Shown: positions 55,685-64,000 of the stretch, piece after piece
Layout: each line of letters starts with the position of its first letter
Numbering within the stretch: the first letter of the stretch is position 1
Assembly: GCF_000166275.1 (NCBI RefSeq)
Contig: NZ_CM001023.1
Location: forward strand, 2,235,001 to 2,299,000
From: Algoriphagus machipongonensis
GTDB taxonomy: Bacteria > Bacteroidota > Bacteroidia > Cytophagales > Cyclobacteriaceae
Length of the DNA: 64,000 nt
Direction: 5' to 3'
Position numbers and translations under genes: made by a program
The notes under the pieces: model-generated
The model's input: only the letters and a program-made list of their open reading frames with translations
The model's database searches: none
Told to the model about the DNA's origin: nothing

Positions 55685-56152
55685 ATGAAAAAACTGATAT
55701 TAGGCTTAGTCGTAGCAACCTTGTTTTTGGGTTGCATGAAAACTGAAAGACCCGATAGGTACACGAGGTCAATAGTATATGAACTACAGCAAACTAGTGA
55801 ATATGAATACACGGGCGAATTGGTAGTAGGAGAACTGCCAAGTGGAGAGCTTGAGTTGGTGATTACTTTGAAAGGAGAGAAGGGGAGTACAGCAGTGAAT
55901 TATCCTGCTCATTTACATTATGAGCCTTATGGTAATCCTGACGCAGCAATGGCAGCTATGTTAAACCCTGTTCGTGCAAGCAACTTAGTCAGTGCTACTA
56001 TTTTAAATGAGTTGGGGAATGGAACTCCGATAAACTATGATAGTTTTCAAAATTTCAATGGGCATGTCAAAGTTCATTTGGCAAGCGAAGGGCCTGATTA
56101 TGAGGTGATATTAGTGGCAGGGAATGTTGGCGCCAATGCAACCGGCTCCTGA
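55685..56152 (+). CDS. Lipoprotein of unknown function
   Basis: A lipoprotein signal peptide is clear: MKKLILGLVVATLFLGCMK, with the lipobox cysteine at residue 17. The mature ~138 residues are beta-rich with repeated LVVGELPSGELELVITL-type strands and HLHYEPYGN, suggesting a CHRD-like or small beta-sandwich fold, but I cannot name a family. It is monocistronic. A palindromic repeat lies downstream. Confidence 0.7.
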   Translation: MKKLILGLVVATLFLGCMKTERPDRYTRSIVYELQQTSEYEYTGELVVGELPSGELELVITLKGEKGSTAVNYPAHLHYEPYGNPDAAMAAMLNPVRASNLVSATILNELGNGTPINYDSFQNFNGHVKVHLASEGPDYEVILVAGNVGANATGS

Positions 56153-56255
56153 TCAGTAAAGCCAAATAAAAATTTCTTGAGCGAAAAATCTGTTGATGTG
56201 GAATAAACTTAATTTCCACGCCTCAGCAAATGAAAGTTAGGTGAAAAAAATCTTA

Positions 56256-56315
56256 TTAGGCTCAGTTCGAGCGGAGTCAATGACCTTTCGACTCCGCTCA
56301 AGCTGAGTATCCTAA
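56256..56315. repeat. Large intergenic palindrome
   Basis: CTCAGTTCGAGCGGAGTC (56261-56278) pairs with GACTCCGCTCAAGCTGAG (56290-56307) with two mismatches, around an 11-base loop. Outside the stem, TTAGG (56256-56260) and CCTAA (56311-56315) extend the symmetry. It lies between convergent genes and has no clear T-run on either side. It looks like a dispersed repeat of Bacteroidota genomes that can also act as a transcript end. Confidence 0.8.
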
Positions 56316-56323
56316 TTATTTGT

Positions 56324-56923
56324 TTATTCTAAAACCAATGGGAATGTTAGATCAAGGTCTGTTTCCCCTCCAGCTTGAGTAAAGTTCTCAAAATTTGGGT
56401 TATCAGCTCCTGGGTAACTTTTATCCAAATCATGTCTTAGTACCAATCTCATATTTGCATTGTTTGAAACAGGATCTGTTGCCACTTCGATTGTACCGTT
56501 CAATCCAATCAATTCTCCTGATGGGTCGGCATAGGTATATGTTAATGCTGGTGTTCCCACAAATGCAGTTCCCAAGAAATAAAACTGGTGCTCGTCAGAC
56601 TCTTCCTCTACTTCTTCTGTGATGTCTTCATCAGCAATTGAATTGTACAAAGAGATTTCCATTTTATAGGATTTTCCTTTGGTCAATGTAACAGTTTCTA
56701 TTGATGGTGTTCCTAATTCAATACCTTGTGGGTCAGAGGCTACAAACTGAAATGGATCACCAATTGTTGCTCCAGTTCCATCAACTTCGGTAAAGATTAA
56801 AGTGACTTCTGTAATTACTTCTTCATCATTTTCTTCTACTGGATCATCACTCTCACAAGATGAAAATGTGAATGCCAAAAAAGTAGCAAGGATAAAAAAA
56901 CGAATTCTTGATAAGTTGTTCAT
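56324..56923 (-). CDS. Lipoprotein paired with a TonB receptor
   Basis: MNNLSRIRFFILATFLAFTFSSCESD is a lipoprotein signal with the cysteine at residue 23. A very acidic linker (DDPVEENDEE) follows, then a ~160-residue beta-rich domain ending in a LTFPLVLE strand. Similar small acidic lipoproteins often accompany TonB receptors in this phylum; I know no established function. It is 13 bases downstream of the receptor gene and in its transcript, so a surface accessory role in uptake of the same ligand is inferred. Confidence 0.75.
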   Translation of the reverse strand: MNNLSRIRFFILATFLAFTFSSCESDDPVEENDEEVITEVTLIFTEVDGTGATIGDPFQFVASDPQGIELGTPSIETVTLTKGKSYKMEISLYNSIADEDITEEVEEESDEHQFYFLGTAFVGTPALTYTYADPSGELIGLNGTIEVATDPVSNNANMRLVLRHDLDKSYPGADNPNFENFTQAGGETDLDLTFPLVLE

Positions 56924-56936
56924 AGTATTAATTGGT

Positions 56937-59249
56937 TTAGAATTGGTAATTAATTTTTAATAAAATATTTCTTCCCATGTCATCAGTGAAGTACCTGAAT
57001 CTGTTCATGTATTCTTTATAGGAAGTGTTGAAGATATTTTGAACTTGCAAGCCAAGGTTTAGCGTGTTGTCTTCTCCTATTTTAAGTTTTCTTTGATACC
57101 CAAGGTTAAATAGGGCATAACCTGGAGGTGCAGCAGCAAGGTCAAAATCTGGTTCCCTCTTTTGACGAGCGACCAACATATTGCTTAGTGTCAATTTATT
57201 GGTTTGATCAGAGGTTTCTGGGCCAAATTGATAAGCCAAGCCCCAATCCATTCTGTCCGATGGGATAAAGGGGAAGAAATTGTCTTCTTCTGTATTTTTG
57301 GCTCTGATGATAGAGCCTTTAGCATACCCACTAAGCTTCGTAGTAAACATATAGCTGCCAGAAAAATCCACTCCATAGAAGAAGGCATTGGCTTGCAGAT
57401 ATTCATATACATTAAATGTTCCTCTTAATGAGACATAAGTTTCATTCGTTGGGTTGAGGTAGATGTAATTGCTGATATTATTAGCATAGGCAGTTATCTC
57501 CAAATGAGTTCTGCTTCCGTCATACTCCAATTCATTCACCCATTTTAGAGACTTTTCGGAATTCAGGTCAGGGTCTCCAATTTCCACAGCTGCAGCGCCA
57601 TGGTGTAAGCCTTGGCTAAATAATTCATTGACATTTGGAGGTCTCCATGCAGTACCCAGATTCGTATTGAAGGTGACACTTGGAGAGATTTGATACAAGC
57701 CTCCGATAAATGCCGAGAAATTATTATACATTAAATCAGCGGTTTCTAACTGAGAGTCTACAAATCTGGCTGTATTAACTGATCGGGTATCAAACCTTAA
57801 TCCGCCTTCAATTTCCAACGGCCCTTTACTATATTTTTCTATTGCATACACCCCTAGATTCAACATGTCATAATTCGGAATCAAAGGAGTTACTCCTGTT
57901 CCGGGAATATTACTGTTAGCTTGTTGAATCCCATTAATACCAATGGTTCCACTCCATTCACTTTTAAGACTGTGCTGGTCTACAAATAGGTCTATTGTAT
58001 TGGTGAATAATTCTAAATCCAGACTTGGCTTTTCATTTAAGTCGCCTCTTCTTTTATCAAACTCTTGTCTATAGTTTGCCTGAAAGCCATATTGAAAGTT
58101 TAATTTCCATTGATCACTGAGGTGATAGTGTGACTTTAACTTTGCCAAGTGATGTGATACCACCTGTTTGGGATTTATAATTTCATAAGTAAAGCCAGGG
58201 TCCGAAAAAGGTCTCCCATTCTCTATTATCGCTAAAAGATCATCCAAATTCCCTGTATGGGAATCTCTTAATATCCCCAAGCTCGTATTGAAGTAACTGT
58301 AATATCCTTCTACGCCTAATTTTGAACTGCTATAACCTAAAGAACCAGAGAAGTTCAATTCACTCAATCCAGTGTTACCCTGAAAATAATCTGGAGATTT
58401 AATGTTTCCACCTCTTTTTGCAGAGGCCTGAACTTGGTACCCTAAGCCTTTGATTTTATCTGAACCGTTAGCATGGGATATTGACACATTACCCATTCGC
58501 CCATTGGTACCGGTAGTTAAGTAGAGATTTGTTTTTGGGTCCTTTTTGGTAGGAATAGGAGCAGGGTTAACCAATATAACTCCTCCCATGGCTTCGGGGC
58601 CATAGCGGACAGTTTCTGCGCCTTTGATCACTGTGATTTCATTGGCTACAAACGGATCAATTTCTGGTGCATGTTCCGCACCCCATTGTTGACCTTCCAA
58701 TCGGATTCCATTGTTTAGAATCATGATTCTATTACTGTGCATCCCATGAATGACAGGTTTAGAAATGCTATTTCCTGTAGAGAAAGTTGTTACCCCAGAA
58801 ATTCTTTTCAGGCTTTCGCCAAGGTTCTCTCCCCTGGATTCCAAGAGAGCCTCACCATATAGGGCTGTCACAGATGTGGTAGTTTGAACTGCGAGCTTAT
58901 GTCCATGAATCTCCACTCCACCTAAGCTCACGGATTCTTCCTCTAGTCGGTAAGTTTTGTTGAAATTGTTCGTACTGAGTTTTATGGTATCCTTTATTCC
59001 TTTGTGTCCTAGGTATTGAATGGTCAGAGCATAAGTGCCTTCACAGAGATCTTTGACTACGAAATTTCCATTCTCGTCAGATACAGCTCCTGAAGCGCTT
59101 TCCACTACCCAGATATATGCAGCTTCAATTGGATCGTTATTTTCAAGGTGTAATATTTTCCCTCTGATAGCCAAATTACAATTTTGACTAAAGGCACTTG
59201 ATGCCTGGAGGAATAGTATTGATAAAATGGCCGCTTGTATAAATTTCAC
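56937..59249 (-). CDS. TonB-dependent outer-membrane receptor, possibly for a metal
   Basis: A signal peptide ending AFSQ precedes a CarboxypepD_reg-like domain (about residues 27-110), a plug domain (around 125-240: LGESLKRISGVTTFSTGNSISKP..., ILNNGIRLEGQQWGAEHAPEI) and a 22-strand-type barrel ending INYQF. The start is GTG 59249. IHGHK, IHGMHSNR and EHAPEID in the plug give a histidine-rich region like that of ZnuD-type zinc receptors, so a metal substrate is suggested but not proven. An imperfect palindrome lies upstream at 59292-59306. It is followed by a lipoprotein gene. Confidence 0.9.
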   Translation of the reverse strand: MKFIQAAILSILFLQASSAFSQNCNLAIRGKILHLENNDPIEAAYIWVVESASGAVSDENGNFVVKDLCEGTYALTIQYLGHKGIKDTIKLSTNNFNKTYRLEEESVSLGGVEIHGHKLAVQTTTSVTALYGEALLESRGENLGESLKRISGVTTFSTGNSISKPVIHGMHSNRIMILNNGIRLEGQQWGAEHAPEIDPFVANEITVIKGAETVRYGPEAMGGVILVNPAPIPTKKDPKTNLYLTTGTNGRMGNVSISHANGSDKIKGLGYQVQASAKRGGNIKSPDYFQGNTGLSELNFSGSLGYSSSKLGVEGYYSYFNTSLGILRDSHTGNLDDLLAIIENGRPFSDPGFTYEIINPKQVVSHHLAKLKSHYHLSDQWKLNFQYGFQANYRQEFDKRRGDLNEKPSLDLELFTNTIDLFVDQHSLKSEWSGTIGINGIQQANSNIPGTGVTPLIPNYDMLNLGVYAIEKYSKGPLEIEGGLRFDTRSVNTARFVDSQLETADLMYNNFSAFIGGLYQISPSVTFNTNLGTAWRPPNVNELFSQGLHHGAAAVEIGDPDLNSEKSLKWVNELEYDGSRTHLEITAYANNISNYIYLNPTNETYVSLRGTFNVYEYLQANAFFYGVDFSGSYMFTTKLSGYAKGSIIRAKNTEEDNFFPFIPSDRMDWGLAYQFGPETSDQTNKLTLSNMLVARQKREPDFDLAAAPPGYALFNLGYQRKLKIGEDNTLNLGLQVQNIFNTSYKEYMNRFRYFTDDMGRNILLKINYQF

Positions 59250-59253
59250 AAGA

Positions 59254-59261
59254 CAAAAGTA
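59254..59261 (-). promoter_or_regulatory. Bacteroidota-type -7 box just before the TonB receptor start
   Basis: On the - strand this reads TACTTTTG, an exact TAnnTTTG. It ends only four bases before the GTG start at 59249, so the transcript would be almost leaderless. A TTG-containing T-run lies about 14 bases upstream of it, closer than the usual -33 distance. Confidence 0.4.
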
Positions 59262-59291
59262 GAATCGTATTTCTGCAAAAACTAGCTTAAA

Positions 59292-59306
59292 TGTAACAAA
59301 GTTGCA
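59292..59306. promoter_or_regulatory. Near-palindromic operator candidate upstream of the TonB receptor
   Basis: TGTAACAAAGTTGCA has arms TGTAAC and GTTGCA that are reverse complements at five of six positions, around AAA. It lies 43-57 bases upstream of the receptor start codon. The size and symmetry fit a site for a Fur/Zur-family repressor; no regulator gene is adjacent. Confidence 0.4.
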
Positions 59307-59382
59307 AAAATATGAAAAAAGCTGTCATAAGCTATTCTAATGGTCAGAATAGCGGACGGGTTGTTTACACCTGAAAAAGAAA

Positions 59383-59406
59383 AAGTCCGACATTTCTGAC
59401 GGACTT
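59383..59406 (-). terminator. Terminator after the four-helix membrane protein
   Basis: AAGTCCG (59383-59389) pairs with CGGACTT (59400-59406). On the - strand the hairpin is followed by TTTTTCTTTTTC. It lies 20 bases after the stop at 59426, isolating this gene from the TonB receptor downstream. Confidence 0.8.
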
Positions 59407-59425
59407 AGATAGAAAGCTTTGATTT

Positions 59426-59860
59426 TTAGCCCAACCAAACAGACCAAGGAATTCTTGAAAGTAGCAATAGTAAACCAATTGCATACATCATGTAAATACT
59501 ACGGAATCTAGACCTTGGTATAGATCCTTTCTTAGCTTTAATATACCCGATACTGATTACTACGATGGCAATAATGTTGATAAGAGGGTGTTCTACAGCC
59601 ATAAGCCTGGTAGCAGGGTCGGACATAGCCGAACCAGATTTTAGCATTTCGAATCCTAAAGGGCTTACGAAATACAAAATCAACCCAACCGTCAATTGAA
59701 TATGAGAAAGAATGAATCCGATTAAAGCAATTTTTCTATCCTTCTCTAAAAACTCTTTGTTGGAAAGAGATCCCAGTAAGGCGTAAATCACAATAACGAT
59801 AAGTGCTAATAGGACTAGATAGGCGAGTCCTGAATGTAAATGTTGTAATCCTGTGTACAT
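59426..59860 (-). CDS. Small four-helix membrane protein of unknown function
   Basis: The 144-residue protein has four hydrophobic helices: HSGLAYLVLLALIVIVIYAL, IALIGFILSHIQLTVGLILYF, PLINIIAIVVISIGYI and MMYAIGLLLLLSRIPW. Conserved-looking histidines occur at HLHSG (7-11), SHIQ and EHPL. Such spacing is seen in cytochrome b-like or heme-binding helical bundles, and homologues are sometimes named cytochrome B, but I cannot confirm heme ligation. It is a single gene with its own terminator. Confidence 0.7.
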   Translation of the reverse strand: MYTGLQHLHSGLAYLVLLALIVIVIYALLGSLSNKEFLEKDRKIALIGFILSHIQLTVGLILYFVSPLGFEMLKSGSAMSDPATRLMAVEHPLINIIAIVVISIGYIKAKKGSIPRSRFRSIYMMYAIGLLLLLSRIPWSVWLG

Positions 59861-59925
59861 GATCTAAAATTTTGATGAGTGAAAATAGCTGAAAACTGGA
59901 TAGGATTTATCAGAAATTGCAGGAA

Positions 59926-61107
59926 TTACTCCACATAGAGCACAAGTCCTTTTAAATATTCAGTTTCTGGGTGAAATATATTCACGGGATGGTCTGCCGG
60001 TTGGCTCATTTGATGAAGGACTTTGACATTCCTGTTACATTCTAATGCAGCTGCAGTAATTGTATTTCTGAATAAATTTTTATCAACTACCTGACTGCAG
60101 GAAAAGGTAAAGAGGATCCCTCCTGATTTTATTTTCTTTAATGCTTCAATGTTAAGTCGCTTATATGCTTGAACGGCATTATGTCGAGCTTTGATGTTTT
60201 TGGCAAATGCAGGAGGGTCTAATACGATGAGGTCATAGTCATCTCCAATTTCCCTGATGTATTTAACTACATCTGCCACTTTGGACTCGTGTTCTCCTTT
60301 GATTTTCGGGTTTAATTGAATGTTTTCCTCTGTCAATTCAATTGCTTTTGGAGAGATATCCACAGAATGAACTTCTTTAGCACCTTCTAATAAAGCCAAA
60401 ACCGAAAATCCTCCTGAATAACAAAAAGTGTTTAAAACTTTTTTTCCTTTAGAGTAAGAAGCGAGAAGTTTTCTGTTTTCTCGCTGATCAATAAAAAAAC
60501 CGGTCTTTTGACCTTTTTCCCAGTCTATTTTGTATGTAGCCCCATACTCCTGAACCAAATCAGTTTTTGGTTCTCCTAGAATCCATTCATTGGAATTAAT
60601 TCCCAAATTTTTGGGAAGAGTTTCAGCGCTTTTGTCAAATACTCCTGAAACTCCATCACCGTAGACGGATTTTATTGCGGCTGCGATTTCTTTAATATGA
60701 GCATGCATTCCGACATGATGTGCTTGAATAACTGCAGTGCCATGGTAAAAATCAATGATCAATCCTGGTAATAGATCGCCTTCTCCGTGAATCAAACGAT
60801 AAACATTCGTCTCTTCATTGTCCGTCAAACCAAGACTCTTTCTCAATTCATATGCTGCCTTGATTTTTTCGTTCCAGAAACTCTGGTCTATGACTCTTTC
60901 TTGGAAGGAAATAATCCTGACCATAATGGAGCCGTGGGAGAAATGCCCAATCCCTAAAAATTCATTTCTTGATGAAATGACTGAAACCAAATCACCATTT
61001 TGAAGATGATCATCTTTTTGCTGAATGGCACCTGAAAACACCCAATGATGCTTTCTTTTCAGTGAAATTTCTTTTCCTTTCTTTAAGATGATTTGTGGGT
61101 AACTCAT
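59926..61107 (-). CDS. Class I rRNA large-subunit methyltransferase (RlmI-like)
   Basis: The enzyme is a SAM-dependent 23S rRNA cytosine-5 methyltransferase. An N-terminal PUA domain (LKKGKEISLKRKHHWVFSGAI, then IGHFSHGSIMVRII) is followed by an EEHP-type insert and a Rossmann methyltransferase with VLNTFCYSGGFSVLALLEGAKEV near 225, VDISPKAIELTEEN, DLIVLDPPAFAKN (motif IV) near 278 and FTFSCSQ with the catalytic cysteine. Length is 393 residues, typical of RlmI/YccW. Confidence 0.93.
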   Translation of the reverse strand: MSYPQIILKKGKEISLKRKHHWVFSGAIQQKDDHLQNGDLVSVISSRNEFLGIGHFSHGSIMVRIISFQERVIDQSFWNEKIKAAYELRKSLGLTDNEETNVYRLIHGEGDLLPGLIIDFYHGTAVIQAHHVGMHAHIKEIAAAIKSVYGDGVSGVFDKSAETLPKNLGINSNEWILGEPKTDLVQEYGATYKIDWEKGQKTGFFIDQRENRKLLASYSKGKKVLNTFCYSGGFSVLALLEGAKEVHSVDISPKAIELTEENIQLNPKIKGEHESKVADVVKYIREIGDDYDLIVLDPPAFAKNIKARHNAVQAYKRLNIEALKKIKSGGILFTFSCSQVVDKNLFRNTITAAALECNRNVKVLHQMSQPADHPVNIFHPETEYLKGLVLYVE

Positions 61108-61208
61108 TGTTGTTTATAGAGAAAACTGAAAAACCTTTGATTTTGATGATAGCTATTAAGTCCTTAAAAGTCAGATTTATATAATTATCATCCAACTTGT
61201 CTAAACAG

Positions 61209-61240
61209 AATTGGCTCCAAAAATCAATTTGGAGCCAATT
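61209..61240. repeat. Perfect 13-base hairpin between the ABC-F and RlmI-like genes
   Basis: AATTGGCTCCAAA (61209-61221) and TTTGGAGCCAATT (61228-61240) are exact complements around a 6-base loop. It lies 37 bases after the ABC-F stop on the - strand. Flanking T-runs are weak, so it may be a terminator or an RNA stabilising element rather than a strong stop. Confidence 0.65.
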
Positions 61241-61276
61241 CTTAATATTTAATGTTTTAGCATCTATGAGTTAAAA

Positions 61277-62974
<1,698 letters not shown>

Positions 62975-63058
62975 TCAAAATAGCGCTATCTGTAGATAAA
63001 ATGATTTTTTGTTTGGAATGATGGTTATATTCAAGAATTAATACCTTGAGGGTATCCT

Positions 63059-64000
63059 ATGAGGAAAATTTTACTTCGATCTATAATTATTTTGATGAGC
63101 TTTTATTGCTCATTTCAAGCCCAAGCCCAAACCTCAACAATTGGGAAAGAATTTTGGGTGGGTTTTATGGATAACAATAGAATTTTACCTGATGCTCCAG
63201 ATCAAGGGGTAATTGTTATTTCTGCCAATGAAGATGCCACAGGAGTAATTGAATATAGAGGGAGAACGGTGAATTTTTCTATTTCCCAAGGAGAGCAATT
63301 CACTCATACTATTTTATCTTCTGACATAGATATGCATCATAGGTTTTCTGGAGTAATAGAAAATAAAGGGATTTATATCAGTTCAAGTGGGAAAATCTCT
63401 GTTTACGCTTTTAATGAGCGTTTTCGTTCTGCTGATGGAACGGTGGTTTTGCCTATAGAAACACTGGGTAAAGACTATCTCGTAACCTCACATTATGAAT
63501 TGATGACGGTTCCGGTTGGTTTTAACCCAAACAATAATGATGAAAGCCAATTACTGGTAGTGGCTACGGAAGATGATACAGAAATAGAAATCACTTCCTC
63601 GGTTTTTGCTTTTGGAAATAACGATCCGGGAATCCCATTTACCATCACTTTGGATAGAGGTCAAAGCTATCAGCTAAAAGCCAAAGATGATCTTACAGGA
63701 TCAAGGATTCGGGTGATTGGAGAGACAGCCAACAGTTGTAAAAAGATTGCCGTTTTTGGCGGAAATAAATGGACCACTGTTGGTAATTGTGGTGGGGCTC
63801 CAGATAATTTGTTTCAGCAAACTTATCCGACCTCTAGCTGGGGAAGCTCTTTTGTACATGTGGCCTTAGATGGTAGGACCTCAGGAGAATTAGTGAAAGT
63901 TTTAGCTTCCGAGGATAATACAGATGTATTTGTGAAAGGGGATAATGTAGGGCAGATCAATGCTGGAGAATTTTTGACTCTTGATTTTAAGAAAAATGAA
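63059..64000 (+). CDS. IgGFc-binding-type secreted protein, 3' end outside the window
   Basis: The frame from ATG 63059 stays open for 314 codons to the last base, so the gene is cut by the window. A signal peptide (MRKILLRSIIILMSFYCSFQAQAQ) is followed by TIGKEFWVGFMDNN, RILPDAPDQGVIVISANEDATG, SGKISVYAFNERF, LPIETLGKDYLVTSHY and KKIAVFGGNKWT. These are blocks of the IgGFc-binding N-terminal domain found in large Bacteroidota surface proteins. Full-length members often end in a type IX secretion sorting domain, which cannot be checked here. Confidence 0.85.
   Translation, partial: MRKILLRSIIILMSFYCSFQAQAQTSTIGKEFWVGFMDNNRILPDAPDQGVIVISANEDATGVIEYRGRTVNFSISQGEQFTHTILSSDIDMHHRFSGVIENKGIYISSSGKISVYAFNERFRSADGTVVLPIETLGKDYLVTSHYELMTVPVGFNPNNNDESQLLVVATEDDTEIEITSSVFAFGNNDPGIPFTITLDRGQSYQLKAKDDLTGSRIRVIGETANSCKKIAVFGGNKWTTVGNCGGAPDNLFQQTYPTSSWGSSFVHVALDGRTSGELVKVLASEDNTDVFVKGDNVGQINAGEFLTLDFKKNE

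Overview
The window reads as chromosomal DNA of a Bacteroidota bacterium, most likely order Cytophagales near Cyclobacteriaceae/Algoriphagus; that placement rests on gene content, not on a marker search. Supporting signs are: a TonB receptor and another protein with CarboxypepD_reg-like N-terminal domains, an IgGFc-binding-type surface protein, a ligase-associated DEXH helicase, a DnaQ/GIY-YIG fusion, a zinc-less sirtuin, absence of Shine-Dalgarno sequences, several TAnnTTTG promoter -7 boxes, and low GC with GC-richer palindromic intergenic repeats.

Bases 1-17189 form one long + strand block. It opens with a sulfate-activation module: an SLC13-type permease, then cysC, cysD, cysN and cysQ, with a GxxExxY gene inserted between cysN and cysQ. 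It runs directly into a very AT-rich polysaccharide cluster: flippase, two PAPS-type sulfotransferases, a Wzy-like polymerase, a GT4 glycosyltransferase, an unrecognised alpha/alpha-toroid-like protein, two hexapeptide acyltransferases, a DUF354 protein, a GDP-mannose 6-dehydrogenase and a UDP-glucose 6-dehydrogenase. My reading is a locus for a sulfated, uronate-containing exopolysaccharide or capsule that carries its own PAPS supply (CysDN, CysC) and PAP clearance (CysQ). No sulfite-forming reductase (cysH, cysI) is in the window.

Bases 17414-26172 hold a second glycan region: a Wzi-like outer-membrane protein and two tandem paralogous sugar-phosphate transferases on the - strand, then a WecA-like transferase and a PglE/PglC/PglF-like set on the + strand for an amino-dideoxy sugar. 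No PglD homologue sits beside them. Bases 26173-27719 are a gene-free tract of repeats and palindromes.

Bases 27720-63000 are mostly housekeeping and physiology genes: an FAD-dependent oxidoreductase, the DnaQ/GIY-YIG nuclease, GNAT, two Tat-signal HisC-like aminotransferases, MFS plus aldo-keto reductase, DUF5996, a sirtuin, topoisomerase I, SixA, an AEC carrier, a 3-keto-disaccharide hydrolase-like protein, a zinc metallopeptidase, an NRAMP variant, an alpha/beta hydrolase, RmuC, TrkA/TrkH, an Lhr-like helicase, two lipoproteins, a TonB receptor, a four-helix membrane protein, an RlmI-like methyltransferase and an ABC-F protein. The window ends inside an IgGFc-binding-type secreted protein starting at 63059. 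I saw no rRNA, tRNA, CRISPR array or complete insertion sequence.
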